NCBI RefSeq assembly: GCF_026262505.1
Contig: NC_067204.1
Location: 20,677,300-20,741,299, forward strand
Source of the DNA: Trichomonas vaginalis G3
Lineage: Eukaryota > Parabasalia > Trichomonadida > Trichomonadidae
Length of the DNA stretch: 64,000 nt
Reading direction: 5' to 3'
Below, piece after piece: positions 20,703 to 28,876 of the stretch. Position 1 is the first letter of the stretch, and each line of letters begins with the position of its first letter. The notes under the pieces are model-generated. The model saw only the letters and a list, made by a program, of their open reading frames with translations. It did not search any database and was not told the DNA's origin. The translations under genes were made by a program, and so were the position numbers.

Positions 20703-21284
20703 TTATATTTTTACCGTTCGATAGTAGTTGTATATGAAACTAAGTTCTAAGTAAAACGCATGGTATAATGGAACTATTCTCTTTCTTCCATCTGTTGTAA
20801 ACCATACTTGAAAGTCTGAAATACTTCCACTTGGTGGTTCGTATAACTTTGTAGGTTTTTCGTAAAAGTCATTTGCCAAGCATAAGAAAGAGTTTTGGGC
20901 GCCAGAAAATGAAGCATGAACAATAATAGCAGCTGGGTCGAAAACATCTTTAAATAAATATGGTTCATCTCTTGCATATCGACTGTAAATATTTGCTAAA
21001 GGAAGTTCGACTTTCTGATTTAACATTCTTTGCAAATAATACCATGACATTGCAGTGAATTCTGTATATATTTGTTCGTCTTTCTTTGGATTGTCTTCGT
21101 ATATTTGAAATGACACTTGTGAATTTTGTTTGTCATATACAATTCTCACATAAAGTGTGCTCTCGGTATTTGCATATTCATCAGCATATTTTGCATAACA
21201 TGAATTTATTTTATCTTCTATATTTTTTAACGCAGTCTGTAGAGAAGATGAAAGGTCAACTTGTATTAGCTCAATTTTTCCCAC
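20703..21284 (-). CDS. Maverick part: 193-aa protein, unknown
   Basis: Not recognised. A soluble-looking protein with an aromatic-rich C-terminus (AFYLELSFIYNYYRTVKI). Its start overlaps the end of the next minus-strand gene (21266-21550) by 19 nt, so the two are probably co-transcribed. A capsid-associated or entry role is possible from its position beside the tail-fibre-like gene; this is inference. Confidence 0.6.
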   Translation of the reverse strand: MGKIELIQVDLSSSLQTALKNIEDKINSCYAKYADEYANTESTLYVRIVYDKQNSQVSFQIYEDNPKKDEQIYTEFTAMSWYYLQRMLNQKVELPLANIYSRYARDEPYLFKDVFDPAAIIVHASFSGAQNSFLCLANDFYEKPTKLYEPPSGSISDFQVWFTTDGRKRIVPLYHAFYLELSFIYNYYRTVKI

Positions 21285-21550
21285 ATTTTTCGTTTCCCTT
21301 CAGATATATAATCTATATGAAACCTTACAATAAATGGAAAACTTTTATCTTCTACAGACACAAACTTCATTCTACGAAAGCCAATAGCTTTTGTGACAGA
21401 TGGGTCTCTTAGCCATCTTAATGGGTAGTCAAAACGATAGCCTTCATGCTTTACGGTCTCTGTCTCAAACTTTTGACCGACATTAGTAAAAAGTTCATCT
21501 AATGGTTTAGTTGTAGCAACTCTTGAATTTTCTTTTTCTATTGGAAGCAT
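21266..21550 (-). CDS. Maverick part: 94-aa protein, unknown
   Basis: Not recognised. Contains a RFDYPLRWLRDPSVTKAIG segment and a beta-rich C-terminal half. It is the first gene of a two-gene minus-strand pair and lies 18 bp from the divergent tail-fibre-like gene, sharing one near-palindromic promoter. Confidence 0.6.
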   Translation of the reverse strand: MLPIEKENSRVATTKPLDELFTNVGQKFETETVKHEGYRFDYPLRWLRDPSVTKAIGFRRMKFVSVEDKSFPFIVRFHIDYISEGKRKMWEKLS

Positions 21551-21568
21551 ATTTTATCTAGAATAAAA
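21551..21568. promoter_or_regulatory. Maverick compact divergent promoter 1
   Basis: Only 18 bp (ATTTTATCTAGAATAAAA) separate the divergent start codons at 21550 (minus) and 21569 (plus). The sequence is nearly palindromic, so each strand offers a TTTTAT block followed by AAAATG or AAAATATG. It must hold both core promoters unless they lie inside the opposite gene. Confidence 0.55.
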
Positions 21569-22858
21569 ATGTCGAAAGATATTGCTTCCATGAGAGAAAT
21601 ACAACACAACCGACAACTCATTATGCAAGCTCTAAATAAGAACACAACAAACTTTTCAAACTATTCTAAGATATCTGAGTCATTGAAAGAAGGAAACTTA
21701 AAACTGACAATAAACCCAATGACAGATGAGTTTCTATTTCAAGACAATAAGAACCATACTGTCTGTATAAATCCAACAAAAGGAACTTTAAACGAGAAAC
21801 CTATAAATGAACTTCTTTTGAAAGCAGATGTTGACAACAAAGCTGACAAAGAATATGTAGACGATGCAATAGCAAAAGAAGAAGAAAGAGCTAACAATGC
21901 TTATGCAACAAAAGAGGATGTTGAAAAGAAAGCAGATAAAACATATGTTGACGATGAGTTAGCATATCTGGCTAGTGGGTTAGTGAAGAAGGCAGATAAG
22001 GAATATGTGGATGAAAAAGATGAAAAAATTAAAGAAATGGTTGAATGGTACCATGAACGGACATCGAAGATTTTAGAAGGTAAAGCCAATACAGGGTGGG
22101 TTTCAGGATGTTTAGACCTTAAAGCCGACAAAGAAACTGTAGATATGTTGGCACAAACGGTTTCAAGTCATACCAGAGGTTTAATGGAAGATGGACAACA
22201 GTTGAAAGAGCTTGAGAAAGGTGTTACAGAGTTAAGGAATACAAAAGCAGACTCGACATGGATAAAAGGATATGTAGATGCAACAAAAGAACGTATTTTC
22301 GCATGGACAGAAGGAACATACCCACAAAAATATCATAGACATAGCATCTCTGACGTAAATGAACTTGAAGAAAAGTTATATAAAAAAGCAGACAAAACAG
22401 AGCTTCAAACATTAAAGACAGAAATACTTCAAACAGTATATCATATAGGTTCTATTTATACGTCAATGAACTCTACCAGACCAGAAGTAGTACTTGGTTT
22501 TGGAACTTGGACTCAAATAGTCGACAGGTTTTTGTATTGTGCAAACTCTTCAAAGGAAACAGGTGGAAGTAAAACGATTTCAGGTGAAAATTTACCTGCA
22601 CACAGTCACTACATAGATTTAAGTACATCTCAAGCAGGTTGGCATAAGCATAGATATTGGGATTGGTCAGGAATGACAAAAGGTAAAGGATATGATGTTA
22701 AAGACAACGTTAAGTTTGCTATAAATTGTTACTGGAGTGACACTCAGGGAGATGGAAACCATACACATCGCGTTTCGGGATATACGCAAACAACGGGACA
22801 AAGTAAAGACTACATGCCACCTTACATGACAGTTTACGCATGGTATAGAATTGCTTAG
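21569..22858 (+). CDS. Maverick part: tail-fibre-like coiled-coil protein
   Basis: 429 aa. The middle region (about residues 85-290) has repeated KADKxYVDE-type units typical of trimeric fibre shafts. The C-terminal ~140 residues resemble phage tail-collar/short-tail-fibre heads: GTWTQIVDRFLY, ENLPAHSHYID, and PPYMTVYAWYRIA at the end, with three HxH pairs (HSH, HKH, HTH) as in the metal-binding heads of T4 gp12-type fibres. This suggests a host-attachment spike on a capsid. It looks whole. Coiled-coil repeats are the firmest evidence; the collar likeness is from motif memory. Confidence 0.75.
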   Translation: MSKDIASMREIQHNRQLIMQALNKNTTNFSNYSKISESLKEGNLKLTINPMTDEFLFQDNKNHTVCINPTKGTLNEKPINELLLKADVDNKADKEYVDDAIAKEEERANNAYATKEDVEKKADKTYVDDELAYLASGLVKKADKEYVDEKDEKIKEMVEWYHERTSKILEGKANTGWVSGCLDLKADKETVDMLAQTVSSHTRGLMEDGQQLKELEKGVTELRNTKADSTWIKGYVDATKERIFAWTEGTYPQKYHRHSISDVNELEEKLYKKADKTELQTLKTEILQTVYHIGSIYTSMNSTRPEVVLGFGTWTQIVDRFLYCANSSKETGGSKTISGENLPAHSHYIDLSTSQAGWHKHRYWDWSGMTKGKGYDVKDNVKFAINCYWSDTQGDGNHTHRVSGYTQTTGQSKDYMPPYMTVYAWYRIA

Positions 22859-23814
22859 TCGTCATTTTCAACTTCTTTAGCATATTCGTCAGGAGTTGTC
22901 TTATATTTGTTAGGAACTGTCTTTGAAAGTATACCACCTTGAACTTTGACAAGTTTGAAACGAGGTCTGACAATAGTAGTTTTATCTTCTGCTTGCAGTC
23001 TGTACATTTTGCCATGTTTGCCTAAAACTTCATAATATTCTCTTGTATACTTTCTTCTATTTTTACGAACACGAATGCGAGTACCTGTCGAGTTCCCATT
23101 GTTGTCATAGTCAATAGTATTTTCATATGGGTCGCGTTTAGGTATTTCTATTTTTACTTTGTCACCTTTCTTAAGTTTGAAGCCTGGCATTCTTTCTTGT
23201 TTGTCTCTTTTGACTAAACTATTAAATATATAGTCTTTCTCTAAGTCAGGGTTGTTTTTCATTTCTTCGGGGGAGTGGTTTCCCAAACCTTTTTGTTTAC
23301 GGCTATTGTAAATATTTAAAACTTGTCTCATCTTTGCCATGGAGAAGTGTCTATATTTGTCGTCATATGACATTTCATCTACCTCACCACCTTGTGGTTG
23401 ATTTAAGTCTCTTAAGATTTTTATACAACTGTCAATGACACCAAGAGCAGAATGGTTTTGGTCGACAATGAAATATTGGTTTACATTTTTTGAACGCAAA
23501 TAGTTTTTTACATCATCTGATTTGAAAGAACTTTCACAGTCAGATGTCAGTTTTGTTGGATGGTATTTGTCAACGAATATTGTCAAAGCTGCTAAGATAT
23601 CTAAAATATTTTTGGACTGTAATGGTATGGCTTCACAGTATCTTGTGTTTTGACCGACAAATATTAGCCAGTATGGTGGTCCATCTTCTCTATATCTCGG
23701 AATGTTTTCCAAGATATCCATAAACCAAGCATTTGGTGTTGAACTAAAGATTTTTACCATGAGTGCTTTCTTTGTTGCCTTAGAAACATAGGGGTCCTTG
23801 TTTGGATTCGTCAT
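22855..23814 (-). CDS. Maverick part: retroviral-type (rve) integrase
   Basis: 319 aa. The RNase H-like core runs through WFMDIL, an LTSDCESSF segment and a third acidic region, as in Polinton integrases that insert the element and make the 6-bp duplication. The basic C-terminal third (GFKLKKGDKVKI, then YYEVLGKHGKMYRLQ) is a chromo/SH3-like DNA-binding module. Its 3' end overlaps the tail-fibre-like gene by 4 nt on the opposite strand. It is transcribed from a 17-bp divergent promoter shared with the gene at 23832. Confidence 0.88.
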   Translation of the reverse strand: MTNPNKDPYVSKATKKALMVKIFSSTPNAWFMDILENIPRYREDGPPYWLIFVGQNTRYCEAIPLQSKNILDILAALTIFVDKYHPTKLTSDCESSFKSDDVKNYLRSKNVNQYFIVDQNHSALGVIDSCIKILRDLNQPQGGEVDEMSYDDKYRHFSMAKMRQVLNIYNSRKQKGLGNHSPEEMKNNPDLEKDYIFNSLVKRDKQERMPGFKLKKGDKVKIEIPKRDPYENTIDYDNNGNSTGTRIRVRKNRRKYTREYYEVLGKHGKMYRLQAEDKTTIVRPRFKLVKVQGGILSKTVPNKYKTTPDEYAKEVENDD

Positions 23815-23831
23815 TTTTTAACCCATAAGAA
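23815..23831. promoter_or_regulatory. Maverick compact divergent promoter 2
   Basis: The 17 bp TTTTTAACCCATAAGAA separate the integrase ATG (23814, minus) from the ATG at 23832. The plus strand reads TTTTTA then AAATG; the minus strand reads TTCTTA then AAAAAATG. Both fit the structural-type motif. Confidence 0.55.
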
Positions 23832-24233
23832 ATGGGTTTATTTGGCGCATTAGCAGGAGTTGCATCCAGATTTTTACCCGCAGTGGGAACAATAGCCAGA
23901 GGTGTATTTGGAGTTGGAAGGAAGATTTTGAGTACATTAGGTATACTTAAAGAGAAAGCACAACCTATTATACAAACTGTACAGAAAGGTTGGGATGTAG
24001 CACGAGATGCAGCAAATCTTATTCCAAATCCTGAAACAAGAGGAAAAGTTCAAGGATGGATGGACAATGTAGGAAGACAAGCAGGAAACTATTATAACAA
24101 AGCAAATGACTACTATAACCAAGCAGGACACTATATGGACCAAGGTGAAAGATTCTTTAACAGAGGATATAACCATGCACAACAGTGGGTAAACAATAAC
24201 CAACCGCAACCACCTCAAACTTGGGGAATGTAA
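23832..24233 (+). CDS. Maverick part: 133-aa amphipathic minor-capsid-like protein
   Basis: The N-terminus MGLFGALAGVASRFLPAVG is a Gly/Ala-rich amphipathic helix. It is followed by a second helix (GRKILSTLGILKEKAQPIIQ) and a Tyr/Asn/Gln-rich C-terminal region with YNKANDYYNQAGHYMDQG. This layout resembles membrane-active minor capsid proteins of the pVI/PX kind, without firm homology. It looks whole. Confidence 0.6.
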   Translation: MGLFGALAGVASRFLPAVGTIARGVFGVGRKILSTLGILKEKAQPIIQTVQKGWDVARDAANLIPNPETRGKVQGWMDNVGRQAGNYYNKANDYYNQAGHYMDQGERFFNRGYNHAQQWVNNNQPQPPQTWGM

Positions 24234-24236
24234 AGT

Positions 24237-24252
24237 TTTTTACTGAGATGAA
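24237..24252 (+). promoter_or_regulatory. Maverick structural-type promoter (repeated exactly at 24412-24427)
   Basis: TTTTTACTGAGATGAAATG, ending in the ATG of the 51-aa gene, is repeated identically before the ATG at 24428. The major capsid gene has TTTTTACTCATATGAAATG (minus strand, 36885-36867). The general form TTTTTA, 7-11 nt, then A-rich ATG also precedes the genes at 19118, 20075, 20456, 23832, 27243 and 40117 (minus). Confidence 0.6.
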
Positions 24253-24408
24253 ATGAACAATACAGCATTGAGACAAATGGGTTCAAGATGGATTTGTCGA
24301 CTTCCAGCAGTTACACAACGTGTTTGTCAAGTTCTTCCTATACCTCAGGAAGTTTTAGACCGACTTAAAAAACCTAAACAACAACCAGTTGAAAACAAAC
24401 CAAACTAA
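24253..24408 (+). CDS. Maverick part: 51-aa protein, unknown
   Basis: Short frame MNNTALRQMGSRWICRLPAV followed by a Pro/Lys/Gln tail (DRLKKPKQQPVENKPN). It is supported as real by the exact TTTTTACTGAGATGAAATG leader shared with the next gene. Unrecognised. Confidence 0.5.
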   Translation: MNNTALRQMGSRWICRLPAVTQRVCQVLPIPQEVLDRLKKPKQQPVENKPN

Positions 24409-24427
24409 AATTTTTTACTGAGATGAA

Positions 24428-25012
24428 ATGACCGAAGAAGTTGAAACGGTAGATTTGACACCACAAACAAAAAGTTCAGAACCATTGTCAAAACCTGTCA
24501 AAGAACTTACAGATGAAGAGAAAAATTCAATAATAGAAAGTGCCAGGTCTGGAAATACAAACCCTAACTATAAAGTCACTTTTCATAGAAATGGAACGGC
24601 TAGTATCTCAAAAAAGAAACAGACTCTCACAAATAAAATATTGAAGTCTGAAGGAGCTTTCGAGACAACAGATGGAAAAGTTTACTTCACCGACCAACAG
24701 TTCATTATAGAACATCTCATTGACTTAGAGTCGAAATATTCTAAACTTTACAACAAACACAAAAAGTTGAAAGGAAAACAAAAACAAATGGCATATGATA
24801 TTTATGAAGATGTTGACGACACAACTAAACCTGCAAGTGAGGTAAAGTCAGATGAACCGAAAAGTGACGAAAAACCGATAGAAGAAGGGAAGCCACAAAC
24901 TGAAGAAAAACCAAAACCAAAGGTTAGTTTCCAAACTAAACCAAGTCAACCTTCATTAGCTGGTATGGGTTGGCGTCAAAGACTTATGGTAGCTGGTGGT
25001 TATGTTAAGTAA
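24428..25012 (+). CDS. Maverick part: 194-aa charged protein, unknown
   Basis: Not recognised. Acidic N-terminus, a central region with VTFHRNGTASISKKKQTLTN, a short coiled coil (HLIDLESKYSKLYNKHKKLKG) and a long Lys/Glu/Pro-rich linker. The end GMGWRQRLMVAGGYVK is compact and could be a docking or cleavage tail. The promoter motif groups it with the structural genes. Confidence 0.55.
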   Translation: MTEEVETVDLTPQTKSSEPLSKPVKELTDEEKNSIIESARSGNTNPNYKVTFHRNGTASISKKKQTLTNKILKSEGAFETTDGKVYFTDQQFIIEHLIDLESKYSKLYNKHKKLKGKQKQMAYDIYEDVDDTTKPASEVKSDEPKSDEKPIEEGKPQTEEKPKPKVSFQTKPSQPSLAGMGWRQRLMVAGGYVK

Positions 25013-25019
25013 AGAAAAA

Positions 25020-25043
25020 AATATTTTTTTTATTTTTATAAAA
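25020..25043 (+). promoter_or_regulatory. Maverick replication-type promoter (polymerase)
   Basis: A T-rich block of the form ATATTTTTTTTATTTTTATA runs into AAAATG of the polymerase. The SF3 helicase gene has the same block before its ATG on the minus strand (33522-33546). Related T-rich blocks with TTATTGTAAGAACA precede the genes at 27924 and 28877. This class differs from the TTTTTA-spacer-AAATG class of the capsid genes. Confidence 0.55.
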
Positions 25044-27188
25044 ATGCCCCCATATAGAATGGATAGAAAATCTGCTAGAATAAAAGCAGAGTTAGAAAGA
25101 TATGGTTGGAGAGTTTCGAAAAAGTTTAAATATAAGAAGGGAAGACCCATAAAAGTCTATGACAAACTGTCTGGTCTTCGCTATGAAATGGACTTAGAAA
25201 CAGCGCGCGCCAATTATCCAAACAGACTAGAGAGGTTAGAAGAAGAACGTCTTATGGACATGCCTTTCGATGTTAGTGAACCTCAAGTTGAAGGACACGA
25301 CGGCTTTGCCAGATTCTACTGGAAACATGACGAACAATTGCATCCTTTGAGAAGGAAAAAAGGAAAAGGTGAAGACGCACATGCTCCCATGGAAAGAACA
25401 AGATATGCATATGAGAAGTATCGTGAAGTTAGAAGTCAAATTACATCTGGTCGAACCTTTACAGTAAACTTTGACGAAGGAAAGAACAAAGAAGGCTTCA
25501 TGGGTGTACTTGCTGCCATACAAGACGGAAATAAGAAAGGATACAATCTCAGACTAACCATAACAGATTTGGACGGTCATATATACTATGCACATGGCAA
25601 TGTCACAACAGCTGCAATGCTTCTTGACGCTTTCAAGACTACAAAGAGAGAACAAATGGTTGACTCCGACTCAGACATTTTGAATGCAATTGAAGGAATT
25701 GCAAGTGTCAAGTTCGAATGGTACCAACCTAACCCTCAAGCAGTCAGACAACATGCTGGATACTTCCCCTTCATAAATAAGTCTGACATTGACTTGACAA
25801 GGTATGGAATTTACAATTCAATTGAAACAATTGTCAATGAACCTTGTATTCTTACATGTCTCAGGAACTCTGGTCTTGTTACAGATGAGAAAATGAAGTA
25901 TCTTGAGTCATGTGTGAAGACAAGGTACATTCTCAGAGGTCAATTGGCAAAAATTGCACCGTTGGCAAATGTCAATATCCGAGTCAACATACCTACAGCT
26001 AAAGGTTCTTCACATGACGACTATGTTGTTGACAAAGACTTACCATGGTTGAAGATTGCAATTGTCCACAACCACTTCATGTTGAACGAAAGTCTTATGT
26101 TCGGAAAAGGTAAGTGTAACATTGTCAGAGCTGTTAACATTCTTTTCGAGAAAGGTTTGTTGGAACCAATTCCAGATGACAAGCTGACAGAAACTTTTGT
26201 ACCAAAAGACGAAACAAACTTTTCATTGTTAGTAAGACCAAAAGTTGTTCCAGACAAAGTTATAGCACAAAAGAAGTACACAGCTCCAAAAGGAGTTGGA
26301 TTGTTCGGATACCAACCTGAACCAGAAGAACTTCCAATGAGGTTGCAAGAACTTCAAGATGCTATAAACAAACTTCCATTGAGACATCCAATTGACGTCA
26401 AATTGTATTGGAGAGCTTCTGAGTTAGGTCAGAAGGTTTTATATGAAACAGGTTGCTTTGACGATGTTTATGAGATAACAGGAGAAGTTTCTCAGAAGAT
26501 AAGAGACTCACTTGAATTTCCACGAACTGGACCGATTGGATGCGACAAGTTCGACTCAAACGAAAAGATATACTATGTTGACCTTAACGCTGCGTACATG
26601 AGGTTTGTCCAATATATCCCGACTGGAATTCCAAACGAAGATGGTGAGTTCCCGGGAAGGAACTATACAGTTGGAAAAGTCATACAACAACTGTATGATA
26701 TTAGGAAAGCTTCAAACCCCAAACTTGCAATGACACTCAAATTGCTTATGAATTCGACATGGGGATATTCCATTAAGAAACCTCAAGCGATGAAGAGTAA
26801 ACACTATGAGAAGGTCGACAACTTTGTTGAAAGGTTTTCTCCTTTTGTTTTGAAATACGAGTTCACCGAAGGTCAATGTGGCTCAGTAACCACAGTAAAA
26901 CCTATTGTCGAACATTGGTCTTACCCTCAGTTCGCAAAGGCAGTCCTTGACAACTACAACAAATTCTTCTCCGAAGTCAAATCCAAAGTGAAGGTTTACT
27001 ATGAGAACATTGACGCACTCATGACGAACGAAGAAGGATACAACAAACTCATTGAAATGGGTTTAGTCGGTGAGAAGATGGGCTGTTTTAAGCTAGATAA
27101 GGTATTTTCCGAAGTTCATGTCCTCTCCAAGCGTAAGTACTGGGGTGTACTTGAAGACGGCACAGAAATAAAACATTGCATGAAATAA
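25044..27188 (+). CDS. Maverick part: protein-primed family B DNA polymerase
   Basis: Replicates the element, using a terminal protein as primer in the Polinton/adenovirus/phi29 manner. Polymerase motif A is seen as YVDLNAAYMRF, motif B as KLLMNSTWGYS and a motif C-like region as KVYYENIDALM. Upstream lie a basic N-terminal region and a long stretch expected to hold exonuclease and terminal-protein functions. The part is shorter than usual for Polinton polymerases and is probably not whole. The start is set by the T-rich promoter block immediately upstream. Confidence 0.85.
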   Translation: MPPYRMDRKSARIKAELERYGWRVSKKFKYKKGRPIKVYDKLSGLRYEMDLETARANYPNRLERLEEERLMDMPFDVSEPQVEGHDGFARFYWKHDEQLHPLRRKKGKGEDAHAPMERTRYAYEKYREVRSQITSGRTFTVNFDEGKNKEGFMGVLAAIQDGNKKGYNLRLTITDLDGHIYYAHGNVTTAAMLLDAFKTTKREQMVDSDSDILNAIEGIASVKFEWYQPNPQAVRQHAGYFPFINKSDIDLTRYGIYNSIETIVNEPCILTCLRNSGLVTDEKMKYLESCVKTRYILRGQLAKIAPLANVNIRVNIPTAKGSSHDDYVVDKDLPWLKIAIVHNHFMLNESLMFGKGKCNIVRAVNILFEKGLLEPIPDDKLTETFVPKDETNFSLLVRPKVVPDKVIAQKKYTAPKGVGLFGYQPEPEELPMRLQELQDAINKLPLRHPIDVKLYWRASELGQKVLYETGCFDDVYEITGEVSQKIRDSLEFPRTGPIGCDKFDSNEKIYYVDLNAAYMRFVQYIPTGIPNEDGEFPGRNYTVGKVIQQLYDIRKASNPKLAMTLKLLMNSTWGYSIKKPQAMKSKHYEKVDNFVERFSPFVLKYEFTEGQCGSVTTVKPIVEHWSYPQFAKAVLDNYNKFFSEVKSKVKVYYENIDALMTNEEGYNKLIEMGLVGEKMGCFKLDKVFSEVHVLSKRKYWGVLEDGTEIKHCMK

Positions 27189-27242
27189 AAAATTGCATGA
27201 AGTAAAAACGTTTTTAAAACAGTATATTTTTACATATATTAA

Positions 27243-27410
27243 ATGCTTCAGGTTGAAAAACAAAGAACAAAAGTAGCAGATACAAAACCGTTAGACTATA
27301 TGTTTACAAACGCCGGTAGGAATATATCAGATGAAGAAATTTCATCCCGAATTGTCTTTCATATACAACTACGGAAAAGTGCTGAAAAAGTATTGAAAAA
27401 TATATTTTAG
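27243..27410 (+). CDS. Maverick part: 55-aa protein, unknown
   Basis: Short frame starting MLQVEKQRTKVADTKPLDYM, preceded by TTTTTACATATATTAAATG, a good match to the structural-type promoter. No recognisable domain. It could also be the remnant of a longer part. Confidence 0.35.
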   Translation: MLQVEKQRTKVADTKPLDYMFTNAGRNISDEEISSRIVFHIQLRKSAEKVLKNIF

Positions 27411-27923
27411 GTGAAGAGGTGAGATTTCACCTGTTTTTTCACCTGTTTTCTCACCCGTTGAATTTTCATGAATTTTGTGCTGAATTCGACAAAAATGAGT
27501 TTTTGGTTGAAAAAAGAGGTGGAGCCAAAAGTGGCTCGACCTCAAAACAAGCATTTTGTGAAGAATATACCAACCCGCGGAATTCCGGCGGTTGCTTTTT
27601 ATACAAAGTTCAACAGGTGAATTTTCATGAATTTCCTTAAGATAGAAAAAAATATATTTTAGGCGACCAGGTCACTCGGTCACTCGGTCACTCGGTCAAC
27701 TAACATCTTTTTGAAAAAGTGTGACAACATGACATTTTGACAACAACACAGGAAATAGATTTCATCGTATATTTTTTGTTTAGACTTCATCGTAAATGTT
27801 TTTTTGAGACTTCATCGTATATGTTTTGTCGAGATTTTTATCGTTGTGGTCCGACGGTTAAGCCACAAACGAATGTCCGACGGTTAAGCCAAAAATATTT
27901 TTTATTTTTATTGTAAGAACAGT
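27411..27923. other. Maverick noncoding stretch with iterons, KilA-N-like fragment and direct repeats
   Basis: 27411-27480 holds an iteron variant in which the repeated word is TCACCT (GGTGAGATTTCACC). 27546-27640 resembles an internal segment of the KilA-N gene (FCEEYTNPRNSGGCFLY). 27671-27700 has a ten-base tandem repeat (TCACTCGG...). GTCCGACGGTTAAGCCA occurs at 27849-27865 and 27875-27891, just upstream of the KilA-N gene. The last ~30 bp is the T-rich promoter block. Confidence 0.6.
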
Positions 27924-28586
27924 ATGACAGTCGAAGCAAAAACGTTCACGAACAAATCTAATGGCGAAACATTCACAAAAGGCACTTACAACGGTATTGA
28001 AGTCTTACGTAGAGACAAGGATGGTTATATAAATGCAACAAAGATGTGTCAGCAGTTTAGGAAAGACTTTAGAAGGTTGTTGGAAAATAAGTCCTGGGAA
28101 GAGTATTTTAAGGCATTTTGTGAAGAATATACCACCCCGCGGAATTCCGCGGGTTGCTTTTTATACAATGTTAATGCAGGAATTCCGGATGAAATCAAAC
28201 AGGTTAGAGGAATGTATGTAGACCCAAGACTCGTAAACTATATTGCAATGTGGGCTTCTCCAAAATATTGTATAGCAGTTGGAAAAATTATGGACTCCAT
28301 AGACAAGAAAGTTCATGAGAAATTAGATGAAGAAGAACTTGAAGATACAGTAGAGAATGCAAAACCTTTGTTCGAAGAAGAAGTTAGAAAAATGCATGAA
28401 AAACAAATAGAACATGAACGTGAGATATGTTCTGGTTATAGAGATTCTCCATACGAACTAGACCAATGGGAACAAGAAGATTTAAAGAGAGAATTTAGAG
28501 AATATGAACTCGCTAAAATTTCATTAGAAGCTGCAGAAAAGAAGTTAAAAGTTTGGGGTCGTTTTGTACAAAAATATTGTGAGTAA
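27924..28586 (+). CDS. Maverick part: KilA-N domain protein
   Basis: 220 aa. The KilA-N fold of viral and phage regulators is visible: YNGIEVLRRDKDGYINATKMC near residues 23-45, then YVDPRLVNYIAMWASPKYCIAV near 97-118. A charged coiled-coil C-terminal half follows (about residues 130-210). KilA-N proteins bind DNA and often regulate viral gene expression. The paired 17-bp direct repeats 33-75 bp upstream would suit an operator. It looks whole. Confidence 0.85.
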   Translation: MTVEAKTFTNKSNGETFTKGTYNGIEVLRRDKDGYINATKMCQQFRKDFRRLLENKSWEEYFKAFCEEYTTPRNSAGCFLYNVNAGIPDEIKQVRGMYVDPRLVNYIAMWASPKYCIAVGKIMDSIDKKVHEKLDEEELEDTVENAKPLFEEEVRKMHEKQIEHEREICSGYRDSPYELDQWEQEDLKREFREYELAKISLEAAEKKLKVWGRFVQKYCE

Positions 28587-28876
28587 ATGAACCATTTTTT
28601 TTATTGAATTCAGCAAAAATATAATTTATGTTAGAATGTTAGATCTAACATGTTTTCTCACCTGTTTTCTAACATGGTCTAAAACTCTCGAAAATCATGA
28701 ATTTTACACCAAAAATAATGTTTATGTTAGAATGTTAGATCTAACATGTTTTCTAACACGTTTTCTAACATGGTCTAAAACTCTTGAATTTTCATGAATT
28801 TTGACACTTTCACAAAAAACATAAAAAATAAAGTTAGTTTTTTAAAAAAAATATTTTTTATTTTTATTGTAAGAAC
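28587..28876. repeat. Maverick internal palindromic iterons
   Basis: Two blocks centred on TGTTAGATCTAACA (near 28635-28650 and 28730-28745), each followed by GTTTTC-spaced copies of the half-site (one copy changed to TCACCT in the first block), then a CTTGAATTTTCATGAA-type tail. They lie between the KilA-N gene and the gene at 28877. The T-rich block with TTATTGTAAGAACA ends this stretch. Confidence 0.7.

Noticed and set aside
20703-21284. Adenovirus-type cysteine protease among the unknown Maverick parts
   Set aside because: No His/Asp/Cys arrangement of that family could be made out in this or the other unassigned proteins.
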